Source: Flagellimonas allohymeniacidonis
Lineage (GTDB): Bacteria > Bacteroidota > Bacteroidia > Flavobacteriales > Flavobacteriaceae
Assembly: GCF_004296335.1 (NCBI RefSeq)
Contig: NZ_SGIU01000001.1
Coordinates: 1,651,290-1,715,289, forward strand
Reading direction: 5' to 3'
Length of the DNA stretch: 64,000 bases
Shown here piece by piece: positions 56,237 to 64,000 of this stretch. Within the stretch, counting starts at the first letter, position 1; each line of letters begins with the position of its first letter. Under the pieces are notes generated by a model. That model ran no database searches. It worked only from the letters and a program-made list of their open reading frames with translations, and was not told where the DNA came from. Position numbers and translations under genes: made by a program.

Positions 56237-57355
56237 CTATTCTAGTTCAAAAAGGGCATCTATCACCTTGGCCAGTCGCCCCGTGATTTCATTTATTTCT
56301 CCAATTCCATTTACGGAATGGAACTTGCCTTGCTTTTCGTAATAGGATTTTAAGGGTGCTGTCTTCTCGTTGTACTCGTCAAAACGATTACGAATTTTGC
56401 TCTCGTCTTGATCATCAGAACGTCCACTTGCCTTCCCACGTTCCAAAAGACGCGCCACCAAAATATCATCTTCGGCTTCCAAGGCTATTGTTGCATTTAC
56501 CTGCATATCCTTGGATTCCAAAAAATTATCCAAAGCTTCGGCCTGTGCCGTGGTTCTGGGAAAGCCATCAAAAATAAAACCCGCAGCTTCTTGGTTCTTT
56601 TCCACTTCGTCTTTCAACATATCGATGGTCACCTCATCAGGAACCAAATCTCCGCGGTCAATGTAGGACTTAGCAAGCTTGCCAAGCTCCGTACCGTTTT
56701 TCATGTTGTAGCGGAACACATCCCCAGTGGAAATGTGTTTCAAATTATATTTCTCTTTCAAAAACCCTGCTTGGGTTCCTTTTCCTGCGCCCGGCTTTCC
56801 AAAAAGCACTAGGTTGATCATATTCCCTTGGTTTAGTTGATATACTTCTCTTAAATTTCTTCCCAACTCGTTGTAATCCAGACCGTATCCCACGATGAAA
56901 TCATCTGGGATTTCCATGCCCACATAATCAATCTGATATTCCCCATTATAAATCTCCGATTTATAGAACAGCGAGGCAATTTTAAACTCCTTGGCATTAG
57001 TTTGCGAAAACATGTGCACCAGTTGCTTCAAAGTACGGCCCGTATCGATTACATCCTCCAAAATGATGACACTTTTACCGTTGATATCTTCTGGTATGTC
57101 CAAAAGGCTTTCAACAATGCCCGTGGATGTCAAACCTTGATAGGAACTCAAACGGACAAACGACACGTTGCATGGATATGGGTAAGCCTTTAAAAAATCA
57201 GAAACAAACATAAAAGCTCCGTTCAAGACCCCCACAAATAAGGGCACCTCATCTTTATAGTCCTCTGCGATCTCCTGGGCCATTCGTTTCACTGCGGCAA
57301 GGATTTCATCCTCCCCTAAATAGGGCTTAAAGTACTTGTCGTGAAGCTTGATCAA
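56237..57355 (-). CDS. Hypoxanthine phosphoribosyltransferase-adenylate kinase fusion
   Basis: 372 residues. Residues 1-178 are a type I phosphoribosyltransferase with the PRPP loop VIILEDVIDTGRTLKQL (purine base to IMP/GMP). Residue 179 is a Met that begins a complete adenylate kinase (about 194 residues; LVLFGKPGAGKGTQ, VDGFPRT-type site at IFDGFPRTTAQAEALD), which balances ATP, ADP and AMP. The kinase has the short form. The gene starts at TTG 57355. Both halves serve purine metabolism, as do purK and purE divergently next door. The fusion is common in flavobacteria to my knowledge. Confidence 0.93.
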   Translation of the reverse strand: MIKLHDKYFKPYLGEDEILAAVKRMAQEIAEDYKDEVPLFVGVLNGAFMFVSDFLKAYPYPCNVSFVRLSSYQGLTSTGIVESLLDIPEDINGKSVIILEDVIDTGRTLKQLVHMFSQTNAKEFKIASLFYKSEIYNGEYQIDYVGMEIPDDFIVGYGLDYNELGRNLREVYQLNQGNMINLVLFGKPGAGKGTQAGFLKEKYNLKHISTGDVFRYNMKNGTELGKLAKSYIDRGDLVPDEVTIDMLKDEVEKNQEAAGFIFDGFPRTTAQAEALDNFLESKDMQVNATIALEAEDDILVARLLERGKASGRSDDQDESKIRNRFDEYNEKTAPLKSYYEKQGKFHSVNGIGEINEITGRLAKVIDALFELE

Positions 57356-57471
57356 AGGTTCATCCGTTTTAATAGGTGGGCAAAGATAACATTTTTAAAG
57401 GCTCTTTCGGTCCAAGGCTTTATAGGGTCAGGGAATTGCGTTATTTTTGCTCTCATCACAATTGAAAATTG

Positions 57472-58626
57472 ATGCACTTTTTCTCTTCAAATTTTACTTT
57501 AGGGATTCTAGGCGGGGGACAACTGGGCAAAATGTTGCTTTATGAAACCCGAAAATGGGATGTTTACACCAAAGTAATAGACGCTTCTTTAGAAGCACCC
57601 TGCAGAATTGCCTGCAACGAATTCGTTCAAGGGGATTTAATGGATTTCGATGCCGTTTACAACTTCGGAAAAGGAGTGGATGTATTGACCATTGAAATTG
57701 AAAATGTGAATGTTGATGCTTTGGAAAAATTGGAGCAGGAAGGACTTACGGTTTATCCATCCTCCAAAACCCTGAGAACTATTCAGAACAAAGCTTCGCA
57801 GAAGCTGTTCTACGTGGACAATAACATTCCCACTGCGTCCTTTACACGATTCGCATATGCCTCTGAAATTGAGGATAGCTTGTCCAATGGTGGGCTTCAA
57901 CTACCCTTTGTTTGGAAAAGTGCCCAATTTGGTTACGACGGGCAAGGAGTGAAAATTGTGCGAAAGTTGGAAGATTTAGAGCATTTGCCCAATGTGGAGT
58001 GCATTGCCGAAAACAAGGTTGACTTCAAAAATGAATTGGCTGTGATTGTGGCAAGAAATTCTAAAGGAGAAAGTAAAACCTATCCTGTGGTGGAAATGGA
58101 ATTTCATCCGGAAGCGAATCAAGTGGAATATGTGATATGTCCTGCACGAATTGAACCTGAGGTCATGAAAAAGGCCATCGCAGTGGCTTTAAAAGTCTCC
58201 GAAAGTTTTAATCATGTGGGATTATTGGCTGTTGAGCTTTTTCAAACCCAGGAAGATGATATTTTGGTCAATGAAGTTGCCCCAAGACCCCATAACAGTG
58301 GTCATTACAGTATTGAGGCGAGCTATACCAACCAATTTGAGCAACATATCCGCGCCATTTTGGGTTTGCCGCTTGGAAAAACGGACAGTAAAGTGGCCGG
58401 GATTATGGTAAACTTGGTAGGAGCCGAAGGGCATACCGGGGATGTTGTATATGAAAATATAGATGCCATTTTGGAGATGGAAGGGGTCACACCACATATT
58501 TATGGGAAAAAACAAACGCGCCCATTTCGAAAAATGGGCCATGTGACCATTGTGGACGAAGATGTGAAAAAAGCAAGGGCCATGGCACAAAAAGTCAAGG
58601 AAACAATTAAAGTAACAAGTCATTGA
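57472..58626 (+). CDS. purK: 5-(Carboxyamino)imidazole ribonucleotide synthase
   Basis: ATP-grasp enzyme carboxylating aminoimidazole ribonucleotide in purine synthesis. 384 residues from ATG 57472. GILGGGQLGKMLLYETRKWD is the nucleotide-binding start; FVWKSAQFGYDGQGVKIV and VNEVAPRPHNSGHYSIEA are the ATP-grasp signatures. A TTG one codon upstream is not needed. purE follows 4 bp later. Confidence 0.97.
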   Translation: MHFFSSNFTLGILGGGQLGKMLLYETRKWDVYTKVIDASLEAPCRIACNEFVQGDLMDFDAVYNFGKGVDVLTIEIENVNVDALEKLEQEGLTVYPSSKTLRTIQNKASQKLFYVDNNIPTASFTRFAYASEIEDSLSNGGLQLPFVWKSAQFGYDGQGVKIVRKLEDLEHLPNVECIAENKVDFKNELAVIVARNSKGESKTYPVVEMEFHPEANQVEYVICPARIEPEVMKKAIAVALKVSESFNHVGLLAVELFQTQEDDILVNEVAPRPHNSGHYSIEASYTNQFEQHIRAILGLPLGKTDSKVAGIMVNLVGAEGHTGDVVYENIDAILEMEGVTPHIYGKKQTRPFRKMGHVTIVDEDVKKARAMAQKVKETIKVTSH

Positions 58627-58630
58627 AATT

Positions 58631-59122
58631 ATGGGGAAAGTAGCAGTAGTTATGGGCAGTACGAGTGACCTTCCAGTCATGCAGGAAGCTGTTGATATTT
58701 TAAAGGGATTTGACATTGAAGTGGATGTAGATATCGTTTCGGCACATCGAACTCCGGAAAAACTGTTCGATTTTAGCAAAAATGCCCATAAAAATGGCTA
58801 TTCCGTTATTGTGGCGGGAGCAGGTGGCGCCGCCCACCTTCCAGGTATGGTCGCTTCCCTATCACCATTGCCCGTTATCGGTGTTCCTATAAAAAGCAGT
58901 AATTCCATTGATGGGTGGGATTCGGTGCTTTCCATCCTTCAAATGCCGGGAGGTGTCCCTGTAGCCACAGTGGCCTTAAACGGAGCCAAAAATGCCGGTA
59001 TTTTGGCCGCACAGATTATCGGTAGTTCGGACCAATGTGTTTTGGACAAAATAGAAGTCTACAAACAAGGCCTGAAGGAAAAAGTCATCAAAGGCGCCGA
59101 AGAAGTACGAAACAAAAAATAA
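58631..59122 (+). CDS. purE: N5-carboxyaminoimidazole ribonucleotide mutase
   Basis: Moves the carboxylate made by PurK from N5 to C4. 163 residues, class I: GSTSDLPVMQEAVDIL, SAHRTPEKLFDFSK with the active-site His, and GAGGAAHLPGMVASLS. It is co-transcribed with purK (4-bp gap), divergent from hpt-adk; the three form a purine locus. Confidence 0.97.
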   Translation: MGKVAVVMGSTSDLPVMQEAVDILKGFDIEVDVDIVSAHRTPEKLFDFSKNAHKNGYSVIVAGAGGAAHLPGMVASLSPLPVIGVPIKSSNSIDGWDSVLSILQMPGGVPVATVALNGAKNAGILAAQIIGSSDQCVLDKIEVYKQGLKEKVIKGAEEVRNKK

Positions 59123-59165
59123 GCTAGCCCGTATCAGGGAAAATCTCAAATTTTTACAATAAACA

Positions 59166-61196
59166 ATGCACAATCCTTTGTTAGCCCCATTTGATAGGGC
59201 TCCCTTTGAGCAAATCAAGAATGAACATTTTAAACCTGCTTTTTTGGAAGCTATTGAAATGGCACGAAAGGAAATTGAGGACATTAGCAGCAATTCCGAA
59301 GCTCCAAGCTTCCATAACACTTTGGAGGCCCTGGACTTTTCAGGTCAGCAATTGGATAGGATATCCAGCCTTTTCTTTAATCTGAATTCTGCCGAAACGA
59401 ATGAGGAAATCCAAAAAATAGCCCTGGAAATTTCTCCCTTGCTTTCGGAATTCGGTAACGATATCATATTGAATCAAGCGCTTTTTGAACGCATAAAATC
59501 AGTCTATACCCAACGAAATGACCTACAGCTTTCCGAGGAGCAAAAAACATTACTGGAAAAAAAATACAAACGCTTCAGTCGTAATGGCGCCAACTTGGAT
59601 GAGACAGGAAAAAAGAGACTTCGTGAAATAGATGCTGAGTTATCGAAGCTCACCTTGAAGTTTGGTGAAAATGTTTTGGCCGAGACGAACAAATTCGAAA
59701 TGCTCCTGACCAATGAGGAAGACTTGAAAGGATTACCTGAAGGGGTTAAGGAAGCTGCTGCGCAATTGGCAAAATCAAAAGAAAAAGAGGGTTGGATGTT
59801 TACTTTGGACTATCCTAGTTACATTCCCTTTATGAAATATTCAGAAAACCGGGAGCTTCGCAAAAAACTCTCCTTGGCTTTTGGGAGTAAAGGATTTCAC
59901 GGTGATGAACTCGATAATCAAGAAAGCATTCTGACAATTGTAAACCTTCGCCATGAACGGGCCACTCTTCTGGGGTACGAAACCCATGCCCATTTCGTTT
60001 TGGAGGAACGTATGGCCGAGACCCCAGAAAAAGTACTTGATTTTTTAAACGAGCTTTTGGAAAAGGCCAAACCGGCAGCCAAAAAAGAATTTGAGGAATT
60101 ACAGGCCTTTGCCAAGGACTTGGACGGAATTGAACAACTGCAAAAATGGGATAGTGCCTACTATTCCGAAAAATTAAAACAGCAGCGTTTCAACCTGGAT
60201 GATGAAAAGCTAAAACCTTATTTCAAACTTGAGAACATCATTGATGGAGTTTTTAAGGTTACCCAAAAATTGTTCGGACTTCACTTCAAAGAGGTGTTTG
60301 ACATCGAAAAATATCATGAGGAAGTCAAAACCTATGAAGTTTATGATGATTCGGGAGCCTTTGTCTCGCTCTTCTATGCCGACTTTCATCCTAGGCCCGG
60401 TAAAAGAGGTGGCGCATGGATGACCTCATACAAAGGACAATACATCAAGGAAGGTGAGAACAGCAGGCCCCATGTTTCCAATGTATGTAATTTTACGAAG
60501 CCAACCCCCTCAAAACCATCGCTGCTCACCTTTAACGAGGTTACCACCCTCTTTCATGAATTTGGACACGCCCTTCATGGGATGTTGGCCAATACAACCT
60601 ATCCCAGTTTGTCGGGTACTTCTGTCTATTGGGATTTTGTGGAATTGCCCAGTCAGGTTATGGAAAACTGGTGCTACGAAAAGGAAGCGCTTGAATTGTT
60701 CGCCTTCCATTATGAAACTGGGGAGTTGATTCCGATGGAATTGGTGCAAAAAATAAAGGAGTCTTCCAACTTCCAAGAGGGCATGGCCACGATGCGCCAA
60801 TTGAGTTTCGGGTTTCTGGATATGGCATGGCATGGTACCAATCCTACTGCAATCACGGATGTAAAGCAATATGAGGAAAAAGCATTTCAAGACACACAAC
60901 TTTTTCCATCGACCAAGGAAACCTGTATGAGTACTGCCTTTGCCCATATTTTCCAGGGTGGCTACTCCTCGGGATATTACAGTTACAAATGGGCCGAGGT
61001 TTTGGATGCGGATGCCTTCGCCTATTTCAAGGAAAATGGCATTTTCAGTAAGGAAGTGGCGGATAAATTTAGAGAGCATGTTCTTTCGAAAGGAGGTACG
61101 GAAAATCCGATGACACTTTACAAACGCTTCAGGGGAGCTGAACCCCAAATTGAGCCACTATTGGAAAGGGCTGGGCTGGTCAAAAAGGCTGGGTAG
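59166..61196 (+). CDS. M3-family zinc metallopeptidase (oligopeptidase A/Dcp type)
   Basis: 676 residues, soluble and without a signal peptide, degrading short peptides in the cytoplasm. The zinc motif is LFHEFGHALHGM (near residue 460), with a downstream Glu in VELPSQVMENWC. The N-terminal helical half (EQIKNEHFKPAFLEAIEMAR) and C-terminal FQGGYSSGYYSYKWAEVLDA are typical of M3. It starts 43 bp after purE and has no obvious terminator. Confidence 0.93.
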   Translation: MHNPLLAPFDRAPFEQIKNEHFKPAFLEAIEMARKEIEDISSNSEAPSFHNTLEALDFSGQQLDRISSLFFNLNSAETNEEIQKIALEISPLLSEFGNDIILNQALFERIKSVYTQRNDLQLSEEQKTLLEKKYKRFSRNGANLDETGKKRLREIDAELSKLTLKFGENVLAETNKFEMLLTNEEDLKGLPEGVKEAAAQLAKSKEKEGWMFTLDYPSYIPFMKYSENRELRKKLSLAFGSKGFHGDELDNQESILTIVNLRHERATLLGYETHAHFVLEERMAETPEKVLDFLNELLEKAKPAAKKEFEELQAFAKDLDGIEQLQKWDSAYYSEKLKQQRFNLDDEKLKPYFKLENIIDGVFKVTQKLFGLHFKEVFDIEKYHEEVKTYEVYDDSGAFVSLFYADFHPRPGKRGGAWMTSYKGQYIKEGENSRPHVSNVCNFTKPTPSKPSLLTFNEVTTLFHEFGHALHGMLANTTYPSLSGTSVYWDFVELPSQVMENWCYEKEALELFAFHYETGELIPMELVQKIKESSNFQEGMATMRQLSFGFLDMAWHGTNPTAITDVKQYEEKAFQDTQLFPSTKETCMSTAFAHIFQGGYSSGYYSYKWAEVLDADAFAYFKENGIFSKEVADKFREHVLSKGGTENPMTLYKRFRGAEPQIEPLLERAGLVKKAG

Positions 61197-61319
61197 ACAG
61201 TTTGCTACCAACTTCATACTGTTAATCTTTGTATAAAGTAAAAGCGCCATGAACATTTCGTGATACTTTTTCAAGTGGTTTGCAGTCGACAAAGCTTAAA
61301 ATCATTAACTAAAATCCAC

Positions 61320-61327
61320 TACATTTG
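61320..61327 (+). promoter_or_regulatory. Candidate -7 box for the ECF sigma gene
   Basis: TACATTTG matches TAnnTTTG exactly, 17 bp before the sigma factor ATG; no TTTG at the right distance upstream. Confidence 0.35.
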
Positions 61328-61344
61328 GTACTTGTAGATTAAGT

Positions 61345-61899
61345 ATGGCGACTCACGAACTTCATCCCGAAACTTGGGTAGATCAATATGCAGACTACCT
61401 TTTTAACTATGCCGTCGCTCGGGTGAGTGACGCTGAGATTGCTAAAGATCTTGTTCAGGAGACCTTTTTTGCAGGTTTGAACTCCGCAAAAAATTACAAA
61501 GGAGATGCCGCTGAGAGAACTTGGCTAATTGCTATTTTAAAGCGAAAGGTCATCGATCATTACCGCAAGATCAACTCCAATAAGGGCAAAGCCGAGGTTC
61601 GAATCAACTACAACTCGGATTCTGAGTCGGAAGGTGACTGGTTGGAGGAACAAGTGGCCGACCCTTTCAGCAAAGATGGTGACAATACCATCGAAAATGA
61701 GGAACTCGGGATGGCCATACAGGAATGTATTTCAAAATTGCCCCAAAAACAGTCCGTGGTTTTTAAGATGAAAACCATTCAAGGGATGAGTACTGAAGAT
61801 ATTTGTAATGAATTGGGAATTAATCCGTCCAACCTGTGGGTAATCATCCATAGAGCGCGTACCGCGTTGATGGGTTGTTTGAATCAAAATTGGTTTTAG
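61345..61899 (+). CDS. ECF-type RNA polymerase sigma factor
   Basis: 184 residues: region 2 (YADYLFNYAVARVSDAEIAK; ERTWLIAILKRKVIDHYRKI) and region 4 (LPQKQSVVFKMKTIQGMSTE; LGINPSNLWVIIHRARTALM). The linker holds an acidic stretch. It is separated by 2 bp from a small zinc-motif gene that probably restrains it. No SusC/FecR-type module adjoins, so the regulated genes are unknown. Confidence 0.93.
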   Translation: MATHELHPETWVDQYADYLFNYAVARVSDAEIAKDLVQETFFAGLNSAKNYKGDAAERTWLIAILKRKVIDHYRKINSNKGKAEVRINYNSDSESEGDWLEEQVADPFSKDGDNTIENEELGMAIQECISKLPQKQSVVFKMKTIQGMSTEDICNELGINPSNLWVIIHRARTALMGCLNQNWF

Positions 61900-61901
61900 T
61901 T

Positions 61902-62132
61902 ATGAAAATATCGTGCGAGCAGGCCTCACACATTTGTAATAAATCGCAATATAAGGAAGCAGGGTTTTGGGAAATCTTTCGGCTTCGACTGCATATACTC
62001 ACATGTAAAGCCTGTGCGAGTTTTACAAAGAAAAACACGGCGCTTACTTCCCTTTGCGAAAGAGCAGGTCTGAACACCCTTTCTGAGGCTGACAAGGAAT
62101 CCATGAAAAAGGACCTGGAACAGCGTTTCTAG
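61902..62132 (+). CDS. Small ZAS-type anti-sigma candidate
   Basis: 76 residues from ATG 61902, 2 bp after the sigma stop. His31-x3-Cys35-x2-Cys38 (HILTCKAC) is the pattern of zinc anti-sigma (ZAS) domains, with Cys5 as a possible fourth ligand. There is no membrane segment, so it would be a soluble regulator consisting of the domain alone. I believe similar small genes follow ECF sigma genes in other flavobacteria. The stop overlaps the next gene (minus) by 4 bp. Confidence 0.75.
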   Translation: MKISCEQASHICNKSQYKEAGFWEIFRLRLHILTCKACASFTKKNTALTSLCERAGLNTLSEADKESMKKDLEQRF

Positions 62133-62953
62133 AGGAAACTCTCCAATGCCCAGTAAAAACAAAGCCAAAAAATAGGAATGGCTTCCACCCAAAGGGATAC
62201 GAAATAATCCTTATGAAATCTACTTCCTGACCGAAAGAACAGCATTAAGAGTGATGTTAGAAAAAGGCGTGCTATGATTTCTTGTTGGGTGACATCGTCC
62301 TTTAAAAATGTCATCAGAAAAAAGATACCGGTCAAGACAACACCCAATATCCTTGTTTGTTGAACACCAATGACCTGCGGAATTGTCCTAAGTTTTGGGT
62401 CATCCCATTTCAAATCCCGTATTTCAAAAGGCAGTATCAAAATGAGCACCAAAATAAAACGTTGAACAAGTAGAACTCCCAAGTCCCAAGAAAAGGACAA
62501 TTTGGCCTCCAATATGGGAAGTAGTACCGTAAATCCTGACCAAACAGCTGCTACCACGTAAACCTTAAGTCCTCCTAAATTTCTGAGGTTTTTCAAACTT
62601 GGCAGTAACGGAATAGCATACAAGGCGGAAAGCATCCCCAAAAGTAGAATGGCCAACCACAATTCTTTGCTTAGCTGAGCCCCAAACAAAAGAGCCAATC
62701 CAAAACTTAAAAAACTAAAAATCTGTATGTTTTTATGGTAGGCGTTGGCCACAATTAAATATTTCTCTGCCTCCACCCCATATTTCACAAAATTATAGCA
62801 CACTATGGTGGCAAAAAAAATGAATCCCACCAACGAAAAATTCAGTGAAATGTTCAACATTTGGGTAGTGATAATGAACAAGGAGACAACGGCAAAAGCC
62901 ACATGCACACTGGCATCCAGATAAAAGTTAAAAATAGCTCGTAGCAGTCGCAT
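62129..62953 (-). CDS. UbiA-like polytopic membrane protein
   Basis: 274 residues with about seven to nine hydrophobic segments in the pattern of UbiA prenyltransferases. The first Asp-rich motif is weak (CYNFVKYGVEAE lacks the NDxxD aspartates), while the second is recognisable in FEIRDLKWDDPKLRTIPQ. It may be an inactive or altered member. No prenylation genes adjoin. The end overlaps the anti-sigma candidate by 4 bp. Confidence 0.65.
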   Translation of the reverse strand: MRLLRAIFNFYLDASVHVAFAVVSLFIITTQMLNISLNFSLVGFIFFATIVCYNFVKYGVEAEKYLIVANAYHKNIQIFSFLSFGLALLFGAQLSKELWLAILLLGMLSALYAIPLLPSLKNLRNLGGLKVYVVAAVWSGFTVLLPILEAKLSFSWDLGVLLVQRFILVLILILPFEIRDLKWDDPKLRTIPQVIGVQQTRILGVVLTGIFFLMTFLKDDVTQQEIIARLFLTSLLMLFFRSGSRFHKDYFVSLWVEAIPIFWLCFYWALESFL

Positions 62954-63050
62954 TCAACAAAATTTACTTTCAGGTCGCAAAGGTTAATTTTCGGTTAACA
63001 ACTTTGGCCCTCCTCACCTCAAAAATGCCCATTTTCATTGAATTAATCGC

Positions 63051-63058
63051 TAATTTTG
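63051..63058 (+). promoter_or_regulatory. Candidate -7 box for gcvP
   Basis: TAATTTTG fits TAnnTTTG exactly, 14 bp before ATG 63073; an upstream TTTG at 17-20 bp is lacking. The leader would be about 9 nt. Confidence 0.35.
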
Positions 63059-63072
63059 TGGACTTTATAAAA

Positions 63073-64000
63073 ATGACTATGAATACTGAGGTTTTTGCTT
63101 CTCGACACATTGGGATCACCGAAAACGACCTTCCCAAAATGCTTGAGACCATTGGCGTTGACAGCATAGAACAATTGATTCAAGAAACCATTCCAAATGA
63201 GATTCGTTTGGAATCCACATTGCAACTGCCGGAAGGTGTGAGCGAACACGAGTTTTTGAACCATTTGGAAGCTCTTTCCAGAAAGAACAGCGTGTTCAAA
63301 ACATACATTGGAATGGGGTATCACGAATCTTTGACGCCTTCTGTAATTAAGCGCAATATTCTTGAAAATCCAGGGTGGTATACAGCATATACACCATACC
63401 AAGCTGAAATAGCCCAAGGAAGGCTTGAAGCCTTGTTGAACTTCCAAACCATGGTTTGCGATCTTACCGGAATGGAATTGGCCAATGCTTCACTTTTGGA
63501 TGAAAGCACCGCTGCTGCCGAAGCCATGACCATGTTGTATGATATAAGAAGTCGACAGCAAAAGAAAGAAGGGGTTCTCAAATTCTTTGTTTCAGAAGAG
63601 GTGCTACCCCAAACACTAAGCCTATTACAAACAAGATCTTTGCCTTTGGGTATCGAATTGGTGATTGGAAATCATGAAGATTTTAATTTCTCATCAGAAT
63701 TTTACGGTGCATTGCTTCAGTATCCAGGAAAGTACGGCCAAGTCCATAACTATGCGGAATTTGTGCAAAATGCAAAAGCCAATGACATCAAAGTTGCTGT
63801 TGCCGCCGATATATTAAGTTTGGTAATGCTAACACCTCCGGGAGAATGGGGTGTGGACGTTGTTGTTGGTACTACACAACGGTTCGGAATCCCTTTGGGC
63901 TATGGAGGCCCACACGCAGCTTTTTTTGCCACCAAAGAGGAGTACAAGAGAAGCATTCCAGGTAGAATTATAGGCGTCACCAAAGATTCAGATGGCAACC
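63073..64000 (+). CDS. gcvP: Glycine dehydrogenase (decarboxylating), N-terminal part
   Basis: P-protein of the glycine cleavage system, a pyridoxal-phosphate enzyme that decarboxylates glycine and passes the aminomethyl group to the H-protein. 309 residues are visible from ATG 63073 and the frame runs off the right edge. FASRHIGITENDLPKMLETI at the start, YIGMGYHESLTPSVIKRNIL, NPGWYTAYTPYQAEIAQGRL and FGIPLGYGGPHAAFFATKEE are GcvP hallmarks. The PLP lysine lies beyond the window. An in-frame ATG two codons later is an alternative start. gcvT and gcvH are not seen. Confidence 0.95.
   Translation, partial: MTMNTEVFASRHIGITENDLPKMLETIGVDSIEQLIQETIPNEIRLESTLQLPEGVSEHEFLNHLEALSRKNSVFKTYIGMGYHESLTPSVIKRNILENPGWYTAYTPYQAEIAQGRLEALLNFQTMVCDLTGMELANASLLDESTAAAEAMTMLYDIRSRQQKKEGVLKFFVSEEVLPQTLSLLQTRSLPLGIELVIGNHEDFNFSSEFYGALLQYPGKYGQVHNYAEFVQNAKANDIKVAVAADILSLVMLTPPGEWGVDVVVGTTQRFGIPLGYGGPHAAFFATKEEYKRSIPGRIIGVTKDSDGN

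Overview
The window looks like chromosomal core DNA of a marine-type member of the Flavobacteriaceae (Bacteroidota). The evidence is a SusC/SusD outer-membrane pair, Bacteroidota-style promoters (TTTG, about 19 bp, TAnnTTTG), near absence of Shine-Dalgarno sequences, lipoproteins with acidic residues right after the lipobox cysteine, an Hpt-Adk fusion, and the order rplQ-carA-eno-glgA-gltA. I cannot fix the genus. No insertion sequence, prophage, CRISPR array, tRNA or rRNA was found.

Layout. 1-5,993 (mostly minus): a cut-off unknown gene, then gltA, glgA, eno and carA. 6,091-23,113 (all minus): one unbroken block of translation genes, rpsL-rpsG-fusA-rpsJ followed by the S10, spc and alpha clusters through rpoA and rplQ. 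It is driven by a textbook promoter before rpsL and closed by a strong terminator after rplQ. The block lacks tuf, map and adk. 23,581-29,626 (plus): a SusC-SusD-lipoprotein uptake operon. 29,712-31,483 (minus): two tandem secreted paralogues with a shared upstream element. 31,650-40,117: rlmB, a rhomboid protease, rarA, and a minus-strand run radC - deacetylase-like - HAD phosphatase - lipoprotein - outer-membrane protein - secreted protein.

40,299-48,921 (mostly plus) is a looser accessory stretch: a DUF4440-type protein, a GH26-like glycosidase next to a DASS-family symporter, two VOC proteins, an ACT-domain protein, two GNAT acetyltransferases, mpl (minus), a cupin-SDR pair and a DoxX-like membrane protein. 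48,961-57,355 (minus): a LytTR two-component system preceded by two small membrane proteins, an S9 peptidase with an extra N-terminal domain, a DUF4136 lipoprotein, obgE, a GNAT enzyme and the hpt-adk fusion. 57,472-64,000: purK-purE, an M3 peptidase, an ECF sigma factor with a tiny zinc-type anti-sigma candidate, a UbiA-like membrane protein (minus), and the start of gcvP, cut by the right edge.

Most genes are housekeeping. The least-explained material is regulatory or lineage-specific: the structured rpsJ-rplC and rpsK-rpsD spacers, the duplicated secreted protein pair with its conserved upstream block, the motif-less deacetylase homologue beside radC, and the two small membrane proteins in front of the LytTR system. 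I did not find a clear new multi-gene system such as a defence island or a biosynthetic cluster.
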